From assembly GCF_025639885.1 (NCBI RefSeq), contig NZ_CP106738.1:3534001-3598000 (forward strand): a DNA stretch of 64,000 nucleotides, read 5' to 3'. This document shows positions 56,039 to 64,000 of this stretch, piece by piece. Under the pieces are notes generated by a model. That model made no database searches and was not told the origin of the DNA. It saw only the letters and a program-made list of their open reading frames with translations. Origin of the DNA: Roseovarius pelagicus. GTDB lineage: Bacteria; Pseudomonadota; Alphaproteobacteria; Rhodobacterales; Rhodobacteraceae. The position numbers and the translations under genes are program-made. Numbering within the stretch: the first letter of the stretch is position 1; each line of letters opens with the position of its first letter.

Positions 56039-56326
56039 ATGAGCAAAGTTTCCGTGACTGCTGATGGCTTCGTCGTCGATGCTGAGTTGCTCGGGGCTGC
56101 GTTCAGCGTGCCGCCGGAAACCATTCCGACCGAAATGCGCGACGGTAACATCACCAGCCGATGCGAGATCGGTGTCGACGCTGATGCAGGAACATCGCGG
56201 CTGACATTCTTTCGTGACGGGCGCGCGTTGCGGCTTGTCGTGAACCTCGATGGGGCCGTTCTGTCGCAGTCGCGCTTTCCGGTGGCGCCTCCAAATGCCG
56301 CTAAGGTGCCCGAGGCGAAAACCTGA
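56039..56326 (+). CDS. Small conserved-type protein (DUF6522-like), nirK neighbour
   Basis: The 95-residue protein (MSKVSVTADGFVVDAELLG start) is beta-rich and soluble, with DGNITSRCEIGVDADAGTSRLTFF and a final proline-rich tail. Short proteins of this kind occur beside nirK and other denitrification genes in Rhodobacteraceae; the role is unknown. ATG at 56039 follows GAGAGGG; an upstream in-frame ATG at 55958 lies within the repeats and is rejected. Confidence 0.65.
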   Translation: MSKVSVTADGFVVDAELLGAAFSVPPETIPTEMRDGNITSRCEIGVDADAGTSRLTFFRDGRALRLVVNLDGAVLSQSRFPVAPPNAAKVPEAKT

Positions 56327-56397
56327 GCATCGGCGGACCGGTAAATTCGTTTTTGGCGTGATTTTTCGCGCCTAGAAGCGAAAGTCTTGTCAGAAGG

Positions 56398-56411
56398 TTG
56401 CGGTGCCGCAA
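56398..56411 (+). promoter_or_regulatory. NnrR/Dnr-type Crp-Fnr box upstream of nirK
   Basis: TTGCG-GTGC-CGCAA is a perfect 14-base palindrome of the Crp/Fnr type, in the TTGCG-CGCAA variant used by NnrR in Rhodobacter. A centre at -41.5 would put transcription start near 56446, leaving a 33-base leader before nirK. Confidence 0.8.
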
Positions 56412-56478
56412 CGTTCGCAATCAGCAATCGCAATAGATTCATCTCAACCGGCAATCATACCGATAAAGGAGATGGAAA

Positions 56479-57627
56479 ATGCTGACGAGAAGAGCCGCAC
56501 TGATGGGGGCCGCGGGCATTGCCGCGCTACCCATTCTGGCGAAAGCCACAAACGCCGAGGAGATCATGGATACGTCCATGGCAGCCCCCGTCGACCTGTC
56601 CAGCCTGAAGCGGATCAAGCGCAAACTGGTCCGCCCGCCGATGGTACACGAGCACGAGCAAGTGGCCCCGGCCGAGCCGCGGGTGGTCGAATTCGAGATG
56701 CAGATCGTAGAAAAAGAGATGGAGGTCGACAACGGTGCTTACCTTCAGGCGATGACGTTTAACGGGTCGGTTCCCGGACCGCTGATGGTGGTACATGAGG
56801 GCGATTATGTAGAGTTGACGCTGTTCAACTCTCCCGACAACCTGATGCAGCACAACATTGACTTCCACGCCGCAACCGGGGCGTTGGGCGGTGGTTCACT
56901 GACCTTGGTCAATCCCGGCGAAAAGACCACTTTGCGGTTCAAGGCAACGCGGCCCGGCACCTTTGTCTATCACTGTGCGCCGGGTGGTCCGATGATCCCG
57001 TGGCACGTCGTCAGCGGCATGGCCGGGGCGATCATGGTTCTGCCCCGTGATGGATTGCATGACCATGAAGGTAAACCGGTCCGCTATGATCGCGTTTATT
57101 ATATCGGCGAGAATGATTTCTATATTCCGAAGACGGAAGACGGCGATTACATGCGGTTCGAGGACGTCGCGGAAAGCTATCCCGACACGTTGGAGGTAAT
57201 GAACGGGCTGATCCCCAGCCATGTGGTGTTCAACGGCAAGGTCGGCGCATTGACCGGTGATAATGCCCTGACCGCGTATCAAGGTGAAAAGGTTTTGTTT
57301 GTCCACAGTCAGGCCAACCGCGATACCCGTCCGCACCTGATCGGCGGTCACGGTGATCTGGTCTGGGAGCGGGGCAAGTTCAACAACCCGCCCGAGCGCG
57401 ATCTGGAAACTTGGTTCATCGCTGGAGGCTCTGCCGGGGCGGCGCTCTATGAGTTCCTGCAACCGGGCGTATATGCCTACGTGAACCACAATCTGATCGA
57501 GGCGGTGAACCTTGGTGCGACGGCACACGTTGTCGTGCAGGGTGATTGGAACAATGACCTGATGGAACAGGTTCAGGCGCCAACCGAATACAACGCCGCC
57601 TACGAAGGCAAAACCGCGCTGCCATAA
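56479..57627 (+). CDS. nirK: Copper-containing nitrite reductase
   Basis: The 382-residue protein reduces nitrite to NO in the periplasm. A Tat signal ([13 protein letters not shown]) precedes the mature part. Type 1 copper ligands are H125, C166, H176 and M181; type 2 copper ligands are H130, H165 and H291; the proton-transfer D128 and H248 are also present. Length is typical of the alphaproteobacterial class I. GGAG precedes the ATG at a fitting distance. It is followed by a terminator and nirV. Confidence 0.97.
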   Translation: MLTRRAALMGAAGIAALPILAKATNAEEIMDTSMAAPVDLSSLKRIKRKLVRPPMVHEHEQVAPAEPRVVEFEMQIVEKEMEVDNGAYLQAMTFNGSVPGPLMVVHEGDYVELTLFNSPDNLMQHNIDFHAATGALGGGSLTLVNPGEKTTLRFKATRPGTFVYHCAPGGPMIPWHVVSGMAGAIMVLPRDGLHDHEGKPVRYDRVYYIGENDFYIPKTEDGDYMRFEDVAESYPDTLEVMNGLIPSHVVFNGKVGALTGDNALTAYQGEKVLFVHSQANRDTRPHLIGGHGDLVWERGKFNNPPERDLETWFIAGGSAGAALYEFLQPGVYAYVNHNLIEAVNLGATAHVVVQGDWNNDLMEQVQAPTEYNAAYEGKTALP

Positions 57628-57654
57628 GCAGACGATCCGGCAAATGCAGCACAA

Positions 57655-57682
57655 GGCGACCGGATCACCGGTCGCCTTTTTT
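57655..57682 (+). terminator. Intrinsic terminator between nirK and nirV
   Basis: GGCGACCGG (57655-57663) and CCGGTCGCC (57668-57676) form a perfect nine-base-pair stem with loop ATCA, followed at once by six T residues (57677-57682). It is 27 bases after nirK and 18 before nirV, so nirV expression must depend on readthrough or its own promoter. Confidence 0.9.
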
Positions 57683-57700
57683 GATCAGAAGGGAAATGCC

Positions 57701-58513
57701 ATGACGAAGCGTTCGATATCCCCTCGGTACATCCTGATGGCGGTGGCTGCATCCGCAGCGATATGCGCCGCTGGATATGCTACGTTTCGCGATGTGCGGC
57801 CTGCGATGGTCGGGCCGGACACCGTGATGATCCCCGCAGGCGAGGTTTCATTCCGTCCGTTGGGCACGTTTGCGCAGGATGGCAAGGTTCGCACACCGAC
57901 GGCTGTCCCGATTGCCGTCGATGCGTTCGAAATCATGAAATATCAGGTTTCGCGTGATCAGTATGCCGCCTGTGTCGCCGATCAGGCTTGCGCGCCGGTT
58001 CCGGCAGTTGGCGGGCAGTTTCCGCAGACCCAAGTGAACTGGATTGATGCCACGGCCTATGCGCAATGGCTATCAAAGCAGACCCGGCAGACGTGGCGCC
58101 TGCCAACAGAGGCGGAGTGGCAGCACGCCGCCGCAGAACGCTACGGAGATGCCACTGCGGGACCAGAAGCACTGGATCCGGGCGAGCGGATGCTGGCGCA
58201 GTATGCGCAAGGATTGTTGTTGCGGGGAACCTCCAGTCCGACGCTGCGCCCCCCGGGTGGGTTTGGCGAAAACTCCTATGGTGTGGCTGATATTTCGGGC
58301 AATGTCTGGGAATGGACGGATGGCTGTGTCGAGAACGGAACCATCCGCGCCGACGGAAGCGTTGCCGAGCGCGAAAGCTACTGTGGCGTGCGCGTGGCCG
58401 GAGGTGTTCACCGGGCGGCGGTCATCGATTTTATCCGCGATGCCAGCGTGGGTGGCTGCGCGGTCGGGTTGCCGCCGGACCATCTGGGGTTCCGCTTGGT
58501 GCGTGATGGATGA
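57701..58513 (+). CDS. nirV: NirV, formylglycine-generating-enzyme-fold protein
   Basis: The 270-residue protein has an N-terminal anchor/signal (about 10-27) and a SUMF1-type domain (WRLPTEAEWQHAA, GVADISGNVWEWTDG, LGFRLVRDG). NirV accompanies nirK in many denitrifiers; its action is not established, though a role in NirK maturation has been proposed. AGAAGGGA precedes the ATG. It follows nirK past a strong terminator and ends in a stem-loop shared with hemN. Confidence 0.92.
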   Translation: MTKRSISPRYILMAVAASAAICAAGYATFRDVRPAMVGPDTVMIPAGEVSFRPLGTFAQDGKVRTPTAVPIAVDAFEIMKYQVSRDQYAACVADQACAPVPAVGGQFPQTQVNWIDATAYAQWLSKQTRQTWRLPTEAEWQHAAAERYGDATAGPEALDPGERMLAQYAQGLLLRGTSSPTLRPPGGFGENSYGVADISGNVWEWTDGCVENGTIRADGSVAERESYCGVRVAGGVHRAAVIDFIRDASVGGCAVGLPPDHLGFRLVRDG

Positions 58514-58545
58514 TTGCCCGCTGTTTCGAAGGGGCAATCATCCAT
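58506..58545. terminator. 14-base-pair stem-loop between convergent nirV and hemN
   Basis: ATGGATGATTGCCC (58506-58519) and GGGCAATCATCCAT (58532-58545) form a perfect 14-base-pair stem with a 12-base loop. The 5' arm includes the nirV stop codon. It lies before the hemN stop at 58554. No T-run; probable bidirectional transcript end or mRNA stabiliser. Confidence 0.65.
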
Positions 58546-58553
58546 AGAGCCGG

Positions 58554-59909
58554 CTAAGATGCCTGACTGTAGCGGACACCATCCGCTGAATGAGCGTCGA
58601 ACCGCGCGGCGATAATACGGGTCAGGGCGCGACCTGCTGGGCGAATAGACAGCGACGTATCCGACACGGTGACCAGATCCCCGAACTGCTCTGACAAGCG
58701 CGTGATGCACGGGTCAAGACTGCCGGCGAGGGGGCCGAAACGATCCTGCAACGCGACTCGATCAATGGTGAAATCGCACATCAGCATTTCGATTGCGCGG
58801 GCCCGCAGCCTATCCTCGGCGGTCATCATGTGCCCGCGCGCTCCGGCCAGTTGTCCGGCCTCCACACGCTGTACATAGGCAGGGGTGGCGGCAGCGTTCT
58901 GGATGTACCCGCCGGGCAACCGCGAGATTGATGATGCGCCCAGCCCGATCAGCGTGCCGCAGGTATCATCGGTATACCCCTGAAAATTACGACGTAATTT
59001 CCCCGAGGTAGCCGCGCGGGCCAGCCCGTCATCAGGGCGGGCGAAATGATCGATGCCGATGGCGTCAAAGCCCACATCCTGGAACCGCTGCGCGGCCAGC
59101 TCTGCCAGCGTGTAACGGTCCATCTCGCGCGGTAGCGCGCTCTCGTCGATCAGCTTCTGTCGCTTTGATACCCACGGCACATGTGCGTACCCAAACAGCG
59201 CGATCCGGTCAGGTGCCAGATCCAGAACCTGTGAAACTGTATCGTCCAGCCGGGCGGCAGTCTGATGTGGCAGTCCATAAACCAGATCGGCATTGAGTGA
59301 CCGAACGCCCGCCGCCCGCAAATCATCGACGCAGGCGCGGGTTATGTCGAATGGCTGAATGCGCCCGATGGCGGCTTGGACCAACGGATCAAAATCCTGA
59401 ATGCCGATGCTGGCGCGGTTCATGCCTTCTTCGGCCAGTGCGGTGATTTTGCCGCGGTCGACCATTGTCGGGTCGATCTCTACCGAGAATTCGCAATCGT
59501 CCGTCGGTGGGATCACTGCTTTGACGGCTTGTGCCAGCCGGTGGATCAGTTCGGGTGGCAGGATTGTGGGCGTGCCACCGCCCCAATGCATCCGCCCCAT
59601 GCGCAGGCCCGTTGGTATTGCGTCGCGCAGCGTTGCCAGTTCGCGCTCCAGCGTGCCGATGTAGCTTTCGACCGGCGAGAGGGTCTTGGTGCCTTGCGTG
59701 TGGCAGGCGCAGAACCAGCAGAGTCGTTCGCAGAATGGAATATGCAGGTAGACCGAGACTGGTTCGGACGGATCCAGTGCGGCAAGCGCCTGCGCCTGCT
59801 GGACAGCCCCGACACCGGGCGTAAAGACCGGCGCGGTCGGATAAGAGGTATAGCGGGGCACCCGAAGGTCAAAGAGACCGAGGGATTTGAGGCGGTCGAT
59901 ATGTTTCAT
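58554..59909 (-). CDS. hemN: Oxygen-independent coproporphyrinogen III oxidase
   Basis: The 451-residue radical-SAM enzyme makes protoporphyrinogen IX without oxygen, supplying heme for denitrification. The cluster cysteines are C60, C64, C67 and C69 (CERLCWFCAC), with the HIPFC and GGGTPT motifs typical of HemN. The ATG at 59909 follows no strong ribosome site; the N-terminus LGLFDLRVPRYTSYP is the conserved HemN beginning. A Crp/Fnr box at 59944-59957 is centred 41.5 bases upstream of this ATG, which would imply a leaderless transcript. Confidence 0.93.
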   Translation of the reverse strand: MKHIDRLKSLGLFDLRVPRYTSYPTAPVFTPGVGAVQQAQALAALDPSEPVSVYLHIPFCERLCWFCACHTQGTKTLSPVESYIGTLERELATLRDAIPTGLRMGRMHWGGGTPTILPPELIHRLAQAVKAVIPPTDDCEFSVEIDPTMVDRGKITALAEEGMNRASIGIQDFDPLVQAAIGRIQPFDITRACVDDLRAAGVRSLNADLVYGLPHQTAARLDDTVSQVLDLAPDRIALFGYAHVPWVSKRQKLIDESALPREMDRYTLAELAAQRFQDVGFDAIGIDHFARPDDGLARAATSGKLRRNFQGYTDDTCGTLIGLGASSISRLPGGYIQNAAATPAYVQRVEAGQLAGARGHMMTAEDRLRARAIEMLMCDFTIDRVALQDRFGPLAGSLDPCITRLSEQFGDLVTVSDTSLSIRPAGRALTRIIAARFDAHSADGVRYSQAS

Positions 59910-59943
59910 ACGCCGGATATGTCGGCTTTTTGCCTGCGCGACT

Positions 59944-59957
59944 TTGCGCAGGATCAA
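59944..59957 (-). promoter_or_regulatory. FNR/NnrR-type box upstream of hemN
   Basis: Reading on the minus strand the sequence is TTGAT-CCTG-CGCAA: one FNR half-site and one NnrR-type half-site with the right four-base spacer. It lies in the 51-base gap between nnrU and hemN. A small stem, CCTGCGC/GCGCAGG (59933-59952), overlaps it. Confidence 0.75.
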
Positions 59958-59960
59958 ATT

Positions 59961-60656
59961 TCAAACAGGGAAGGGGGACACGCCGATCACATATTCATGC
60001 AGGTGCAGCAGGGCGAGCCAAAGGACCAGCCCGGCAATCGCCCGAAGCGTGATGGATCGTCCGTTGAGGCGACGCCAGTTCGGATCGAACAACGGAGCAA
60101 GCGACAAGATCGCCGTAGTGTGCATGAAGCGATGGGCCGCCTGCGGGCCAAGTGCCCGGCGGGCTTTGGCATCAAAGGCAGGGATTGCGGCCAGCGCCAT
60201 TGCGGCAAAACTGCCAAAGAGGATAACGTGCGCCAGATCACCATTCGGGACCAGGTGGGCCCCGGACCAGAGCGCCAGTGCAAGAAAGAGGGGGTGTCGG
60301 CTGACGGCGGCGAAACCGGGTGCGACAGCGTCGAAGGTCACGCGGCGCCTGCCGCCCAAGGTGAAAGGTTGTGCGATCCCCACACCACATGTTGCAAGGA
60401 TGATCGCCGCGGGCATGACGATATTCGGCACGCAACGGGTCCACGGCATCTGTGGCCACAGTTCCATATAGGGTGCGCGGCCTGCGGCGATGACAACCCA
60501 GACCAACAGGGCCAGCGACATCATCCCATAGACGCTGAAATAGATGCGCTGGCCAAGGGCGGTGATCAACCGGTCGCGCAACCCGCCAATGCGGGGTACG
60601 AAATGGCTGCCGATAAACAGGGCCATCGCGAGGCTGTACTCCCCCCAGCCAGTCAT
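59961..60656 (-). CDS. nnrU: NnrU family membrane protein
   Basis: The 231-residue protein has about six membrane helices and the NnrU features GSHFVPRIGGLRDRL and AAVSRHPLFLALALWSGAHLV. NnrU is needed for normal nitrite and NO reductase expression or activity in Rhodobacter, with unknown mechanism. It overlaps the upstream small gene by four bases and is the last gene of the nor operon before hemN. Confidence 0.92.
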   Translation of the reverse strand: MTGWGEYSLAMALFIGSHFVPRIGGLRDRLITALGQRIYFSVYGMMSLALLVWVVIAAGRAPYMELWPQMPWTRCVPNIVMPAAIILATCGVGIAQPFTLGGRRRVTFDAVAPGFAAVSRHPLFLALALWSGAHLVPNGDLAHVILFGSFAAMALAAIPAFDAKARRALGPQAAHRFMHTTAILSLAPLFDPNWRRLNGRSITLRAIAGLVLWLALLHLHEYVIGVSPFPV

Positions 60657-60871
60657 TTTCCGTCAGCCTTGGCCATGAGGCGCGTGATATGGCAGGCGAA
60701 GGCCCATGTCGCGGGTACCCCGATGACAAGCCCGCCGGCAGCCGCCTCCCACGGGGTCAGAACCCGCCAGCCCAGCCAAGAGCCGATGAGAGAGGCGAAA
60801 AATAGGTTCACTGCCATCGCTCCGGCCCCGAACGGGTAGAGCGCCGCGAGAAGTTTAGCAGAGGGTCTCAT
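60653..60871 (-). CDS. Small two-helix membrane protein of the nor cluster
   Basis: The 72-residue protein has two probable membrane helices (about 8-35 and 42-63) and ends in a basic tail. It overlaps its neighbours on both sides by four bases, so it is firmly part of the nor operon. NorF- or NnrT-type small proteins occupy this place in relatives; which one it is cannot be settled from the sequence. Confidence 0.75.
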   Translation of the reverse strand: MRPSAKLLAALYPFGAGAMAVNLFFASLIGSWLGWRVLTPWEAAAGGLVIGVPATWAFACHITRLMAKADGK

Positions 60872-61053
60872 CGCCGTTGGACGAGCATGTGAACGGCTGC
60901 CAGAGCTGCGATCAGGGCGACCGAGGCGATCAGGAACCAGACTTCGGCGGTTTCGGTCTGTGGTTTCGGGACAGGGCGTTCAAAACCCGCCGCAAAGATT
61001 GCGGTGGGAGCGAGCAGGATCAGTGCGAAAATCGTTGCAAGGCGGTGTTTCAT
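60868..61053 (-). CDS. Small membrane protein of the nor cluster, NnrT-like
   Basis: The 61-residue protein has a signal-like N-terminus (LATIFALILLAPTAIFA), a short periplasmic stretch with FERPVPKPQTETAEVWF, and a C-terminal membrane helix ending in QRR. In Rhodobacter the gene between norD and nnrU is nnrT; this position and topology suggest an NnrT role. It starts one base after norD ends. Confidence 0.75.
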   Translation of the reverse strand: MKHRLATIFALILLAPTAIFAAGFERPVPKPQTETAEVWFLIASVALIAALAAVHMLVQRR

Positions 61054-61054
61054 C

Positions 61055-62932
61055 TTAGGACTCCATCGTCAGGGATTGGTATATCTCGGGCAGGGCGCGG
61101 GGCAACCTTTCAGGATTGGGCAACAGGGTATGACCGGCCTGCCCGAAGATGCGTGCGAACCAGTCCTGCCCGTCGGCATCAATGATCACGCCATGAACGG
61201 ATTGCCCCAGCGCGCGCGCCTCGCGGACGGCCATGCGGCTGTCCTCGATGCCGTGGGCACCTTCATAGTGGTCCAGATCGTTTGGCTTTCCATCCGTCAG
61301 TACCAGCAGCAGGCGGCGTGTTGCCCCCTCATCTGCAAGCTGAGCTGTGACATGGCGGATCGCGGCGCCAAGGCGGGTGTAGTGACCGGGCTTCAGCCCG
61401 CCGATCCGCTGGGTTATCTGCTGCGACATTGGCTCGGAGAATGCCTTGGCACGGTGCAGAAAAACCCGGTCGCGACGCAGTGAGGAAAATCCCCAGATGC
61501 CCAGCCGGTCCCCGGCAGTGTCGATCCCGCCTGCAAGCGCCGCAAGCGCCTCGCGGGCGGTTTCAATCACGGAAGTGTCCCCGAGGGCGGCCTCGGTCGA
61601 ACGCGAGCAATCCATCAGGATCGCGACTGACAGGTCCCGCGCCATCGGGCGACTGGCCTGCCAGACGCGATCGCTGCCCTCGTGACCGAGGGCGATGGCG
61701 GTACGGGATGCGACGACGGCATCAAGGTCCAGATCATCGCCGTCGATCTGACGGGGTAAGACCACCCGGCGCGGATGCAGCGGGGCAAATTGGTTTTTGA
61801 CGCGTGCCACCAGTCTGGGGTCGGGGGCATATGCTGCGAGTGGTTCAGCGTCGATCTCCAACACCCTCGTATGATCGGGCATGTAATCGCCACTGCGGCG
61901 GTTCCATTCAGGGTAGGTGAATTTGCCCGCCAGCCTTTCGTGTTCCGCATCTTGTGGGGACAGGTCCAGCGAAACGCGCAGCCGGGTGGCGGCGCGCTTC
62001 ATGTTCTGACTCAGGGTCAGGTGATCCTGATCCTCGGCGGCCTTGGCCGCGTTGTCCTGATCGTCATCGTCGACCATGCGGTTAATGTTCAGGCTCTCGG
62101 CCCATGACATGATCGTTTCGAACCGGTGGATGATGAAACTGTCACGCCGGTTGGCCTGATCGCGGTCTTCGCGACGTGCGTCCTTGCGGCTGGGGATCCC
62201 GACAGCAGGTTGCGGGGCTGCGGTGTCGTCCGGGGCGGCCCCGGCGACATTGCTGCTGGCACGTAGGCGCAGCCAGATCGGCACAGGTTCATAGGTTCGG
62301 TATCCGCGCGGGGCGGGGCAATTCAGGCACGCATCATCGGCAACATTACCGTTGATCTGATCAAGGATCAGCCGCTCGACACCGGCCTCGCAGCGCGGCA
62401 GGCCTGTACGGGCGCGAGTCGTGACGATGTGATTGCACAGTGCGGCATATGGCTTTCTCAGGCCGGGGCAGGCGGCGTAGGCACGGTCCGACGCGATGGC
62501 GATGGCGGCTATTTCAGCCCGATCCCTAGCGAGCGCGTCGGTTTGCGGAGAGGGCAGCTCAACGCTGGCAGCAAGGGCTGCCAACCACAGATAGGCCGCG
62601 CGGTTCAGATCGTTGGTGTCAAAAACATCAATCACCGACGGCAGACGCAGCCGATCACCGTCAAAATCGGCGACATGCAGCATCTCGCGCGGCGTACCGA
62701 TCCGGCGCAGACGGTCGGGGCGATGGTCGGATGTGGCGGCTGGCGCCGGCAGGATTTCTGTCCCCGCCGGGCCGCCGAGCGCGCGATAGAGCGTGGCGAT
62801 ACTGGGCCGCATCGCCGCGAAACTGGCGGCCCGCTCGGCAGCGCCGTCGGCGCGTCCCGCACGGGTCGCCATATCATGCCAAAGGTTGCCGATGGTTTCT
62901 TCCGGCTCCATCAGGTCGAGCAGGTGTATCAT
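61055..62932 (-). CDS. norD: NorD, von Willebrand factor A domain protein
   Basis: The 625-residue protein has a C-terminal VWA domain with the MIDAS motif D441-C-S443-R-S445. The N-terminal 400 residues are NorD-specific and include a CLNC pair. With NorQ it activates NO reductase, probably by driving non-heme iron insertion into NorB. The ATG at 62932 lies four bases after norQ; an open frame reaching further upstream overlaps norQ and is rejected. Confidence 0.93.
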   Translation of the reverse strand: MIHLLDLMEPEETIGNLWHDMATRAGRADGAAERAASFAAMRPSIATLYRALGGPAGTEILPAPAATSDHRPDRLRRIGTPREMLHVADFDGDRLRLPSVIDVFDTNDLNRAAYLWLAALAASVELPSPQTDALARDRAEIAAIAIASDRAYAACPGLRKPYAALCNHIVTTRARTGLPRCEAGVERLILDQINGNVADDACLNCPAPRGYRTYEPVPIWLRLRASSNVAGAAPDDTAAPQPAVGIPSRKDARREDRDQANRRDSFIIHRFETIMSWAESLNINRMVDDDDQDNAAKAAEDQDHLTLSQNMKRAATRLRVSLDLSPQDAEHERLAGKFTYPEWNRRSGDYMPDHTRVLEIDAEPLAAYAPDPRLVARVKNQFAPLHPRRVVLPRQIDGDDLDLDAVVASRTAIALGHEGSDRVWQASRPMARDLSVAILMDCSRSTEAALGDTSVIETAREALAALAGGIDTAGDRLGIWGFSSLRRDRVFLHRAKAFSEPMSQQITQRIGGLKPGHYTRLGAAIRHVTAQLADEGATRRLLLVLTDGKPNDLDHYEGAHGIEDSRMAVREARALGQSVHGVIIDADGQDWFARIFGQAGHTLLPNPERLPRALPEIYQSLTMES

Positions 62933-62936
62933 CGCT

Positions 62937-63731
62937 TCACCCGTAGACGCTGGCGGCCAGATCGCGCAGCGCCTGCTGGACGTCGGGCTCATCCGATAAC
63001 GGCTCGATGATCGCGGCCTCAATGGCGCGATCCACATGCATACCGTGCGCGATCATGGTGGCGGCATAGATCAACAGACGAGTCGAGACGCCTTCTTCCA
63101 GATCCATGCCTGACAGCCTGCGAATATGGCCCGCAAGACGGACCAGCGCTGCCGATCGGGCCTCGTCCAACCCGCTTTCGGCGGTGACGACAGCGATCTC
63201 CACGCGTGGATCGGGGAAGTCAAAGCCAATCGAGACAAAGCGTTGCCGCGTCGATGGCTTCAGCTTCTTCAGGATGTTCTGATAGCCGGGGTTGTAGCTG
63301 GCCACGAGCATGAAGCTATTGGGTGCGACAAGTTCCTCGCCGGTGCGGTCGATGACCAGCCTGCGACGATCGTCGGTCAGCGGGTGCAGTACGACGGTCA
63401 CATCCTTTCGGGCCTCGACCACCTCGTCGAGGTAGCAAATGCCACCGGTGCGCACGGCCCGTGTCAGAGGACCGTCAACCCACACAGTTTCACCACCTTT
63501 GAGCAGGTAGCGCCCGATCAGGTCGGCCGCAGACAGATCGTCGTGGCAGGCGACCGTGTGCAGGGGCAGGCCGGTGCGGGCGGCCATATGTTCGACAAAG
63601 CGGGTTTTACCGCAGCCGGTCGGCCCCTTCAGAAGAAGGGGCAAACCGTTGGCATGGGCCGTCTCGAATACATCGCATTCATCTGCGACAGGGGCGTAGA
63701 ACGGCAGTTCGGGTTTCGACGCGATGTTCAT
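62937..63731 (-). CDS. norQ: NorQ, MoxR-type AAA+ ATPase
   Basis: The 264-residue ATPase has Walker A GPTGCGKT (36-43) and Walker B GICYLDEV (97-104). NorQ works with NorD as a chaperone pair for NO reductase. It lies three bases after norB and four before norD, the standard norCBQD order. Confidence 0.96.
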   Translation of the reverse strand: MNIASKPELPFYAPVADECDVFETAHANGLPLLLKGPTGCGKTRFVEHMAARTGLPLHTVACHDDLSAADLIGRYLLKGGETVWVDGPLTRAVRTGGICYLDEVVEARKDVTVVLHPLTDDRRRLVIDRTGEELVAPNSFMLVASYNPGYQNILKKLKPSTRQRFVSIGFDFPDPRVEIAVVTAESGLDEARSAALVRLAGHIRRLSGMDLEEGVSTRLLIYAATMIAHGMHVDRAIEAAIIEPLSDEPDVQQALRDLAASVYG

Positions 63732-63734
63732 GGC

Positions 63735-64000
63735 TTACTCTCCGGGTACGGTTGCGGAGCCGGGCTTGATCACCTCGCGGCGCACCACCAGCATGGAGTA
63801 GATGAACAGGAGTGCCCCGAGCACCACGGCGATACCTGAGCCGAAGCGCATCATGTAGAAGAGGCCAAGCTGGTCCTGCACGTCCATGTAGTAGTCGCCT
63901 ACGATCCGCTGCATGTGTGTCTGGATCGTCCCGGCAAAGGTCAGCGTAAAGGTCATGAAGGCCATGCCGCCTGTCATCAGCCAGAAGGACACCATATTCA
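63735..64000 (-). CDS. norB: Nitric oxide reductase large subunit, C-terminal fragment
   Basis: The visible 3' end encodes about 88 residues with two membrane helices, FWLMTGGMAFMTFTLTFAG and GSGIAVVLGALLFIYSML, matching the last two helices of NorB, the catalytic heme b/non-heme iron subunit that reduces NO to N2O. The gene continues beyond the right edge, so the start is not visible. Confidence 0.9.
   Translation of the reverse strand, partial: NMVSFWLMTGGMAFMTFTLTFAGTIQTHMQRIVGDYYMDVQDQLGLFYMMRFGSGIAVVLGALLFIYSMLVVRREVIKPGSATVPGE

Noticed and set aside
59376..60839. 487-codon plus-strand frame opposite hemN, nnrU and the small gene
   Set aside because: Antisense to clearly identified proteins, with the composition of a GC-skew shadow frame.
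61385..61400. Second copy of the REP-like hairpin (GGGCTTCAGCCC) inside norD
   Set aside because: Only the short core is present, in coding sequence, without the paired arm or the longer stem.
1..64000. CRISPR arrays, tRNA or rRNA genes, insertion sequences, prophage or integrase genes
   Set aside because: No regularly spaced repeat array, cloverleaf-like sequence, transposase or integrase motif was found on either strand.

Overview
The window looks like chromosomal DNA of a marine alphaproteobacterium of the Rhodobacteraceae (Roseobacter group). The basis is GC-rich coding sequence, tightly overlapping ATGA operons, many polyamine/opine-type ABC transporters, an Asp-lacking-HutG-alternative histidine pathway (HutF/HutG), and a nirK-nirV / norBQD / nnrU denitrification block of the Rhodobacter-Paracoccus type. 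No tRNA, rRNA, CRISPR array, insertion sequence or phage gene was seen.

Layout. (1) 1-1.8 kb: an IclR regulator with two near-identical operator-like palindromes, facing a ureidoglycine aminohydrolase. (2) 2-10 kb: a complete histidine utilisation locus: hutC, the hutIHGU operon, divergent hutF and a HutD-like protein. (3) 10-22.4 kb: a polyamine-type ABC transporter with a beta-keto acid cleavage enzyme, ADP-forming acyl-CoA synthetase, acyl-CoA dehydrogenase, enoyl-CoA hydratase, L-carnitine dehydrogenase and a CdhR-like AraC regulator. Together these read as gamma-butyrobetaine/carnitine degradation to glycine betaine. (4) 22.8-27 kb: coxGSLM with a form II large subunit, so a molybdenum hydroxylase of unknown substrate. 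(5) 27.1-31.4 kb: an RND efflux pair. (6) 31.4-45.9 kb: a catabolic island with an FCD-GntR regulator, an isocitrate-lyase-family enzyme, a divergent aconitase paralog, a hydantoinase-like amidohydrolase, an N-carbamoylsarcosine-amidase-like hydrolase, an FAD monooxygenase, a maleate-isomerase-fold protein without its cysteines, an ABC transporter and an aldehyde dehydrogenase. Three copies of one operator (AGTGT-TG-ACACT core) tie its promoters together. (7) 45.9-49.2 kb: a RidA protein, an unknown protein, a class III aminotransferase and its GntR regulator. (8) 49.3-53.6 kb: a three-gene module (coiled-coil protein, unknown protein, AAA+ ATPase) with a REP-like hairpin doublet. (9) 53.6-64 kb: nitrogen-oxide genes: nsrR, nitronate monooxygenase, DUF488, a small protein, nirK, nirV, hemN, nnrU, two small membrane proteins, norD, norQ and the 3' end of norB.

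How it fits together. Regions 2, 3 and 6 are separate nutrient-scavenging units for nitrogen-rich small molecules (histidine, quaternary amines, an unidentified nitrogen heterocycle), each with its own regulator and, for 3 and 6, its own importer. Region 9 gives NO2- to N2O respiration, with Crp/Fnr-type boxes before nirK and hemN. The least explained parts are the region 6 pathway and the region 8 module.
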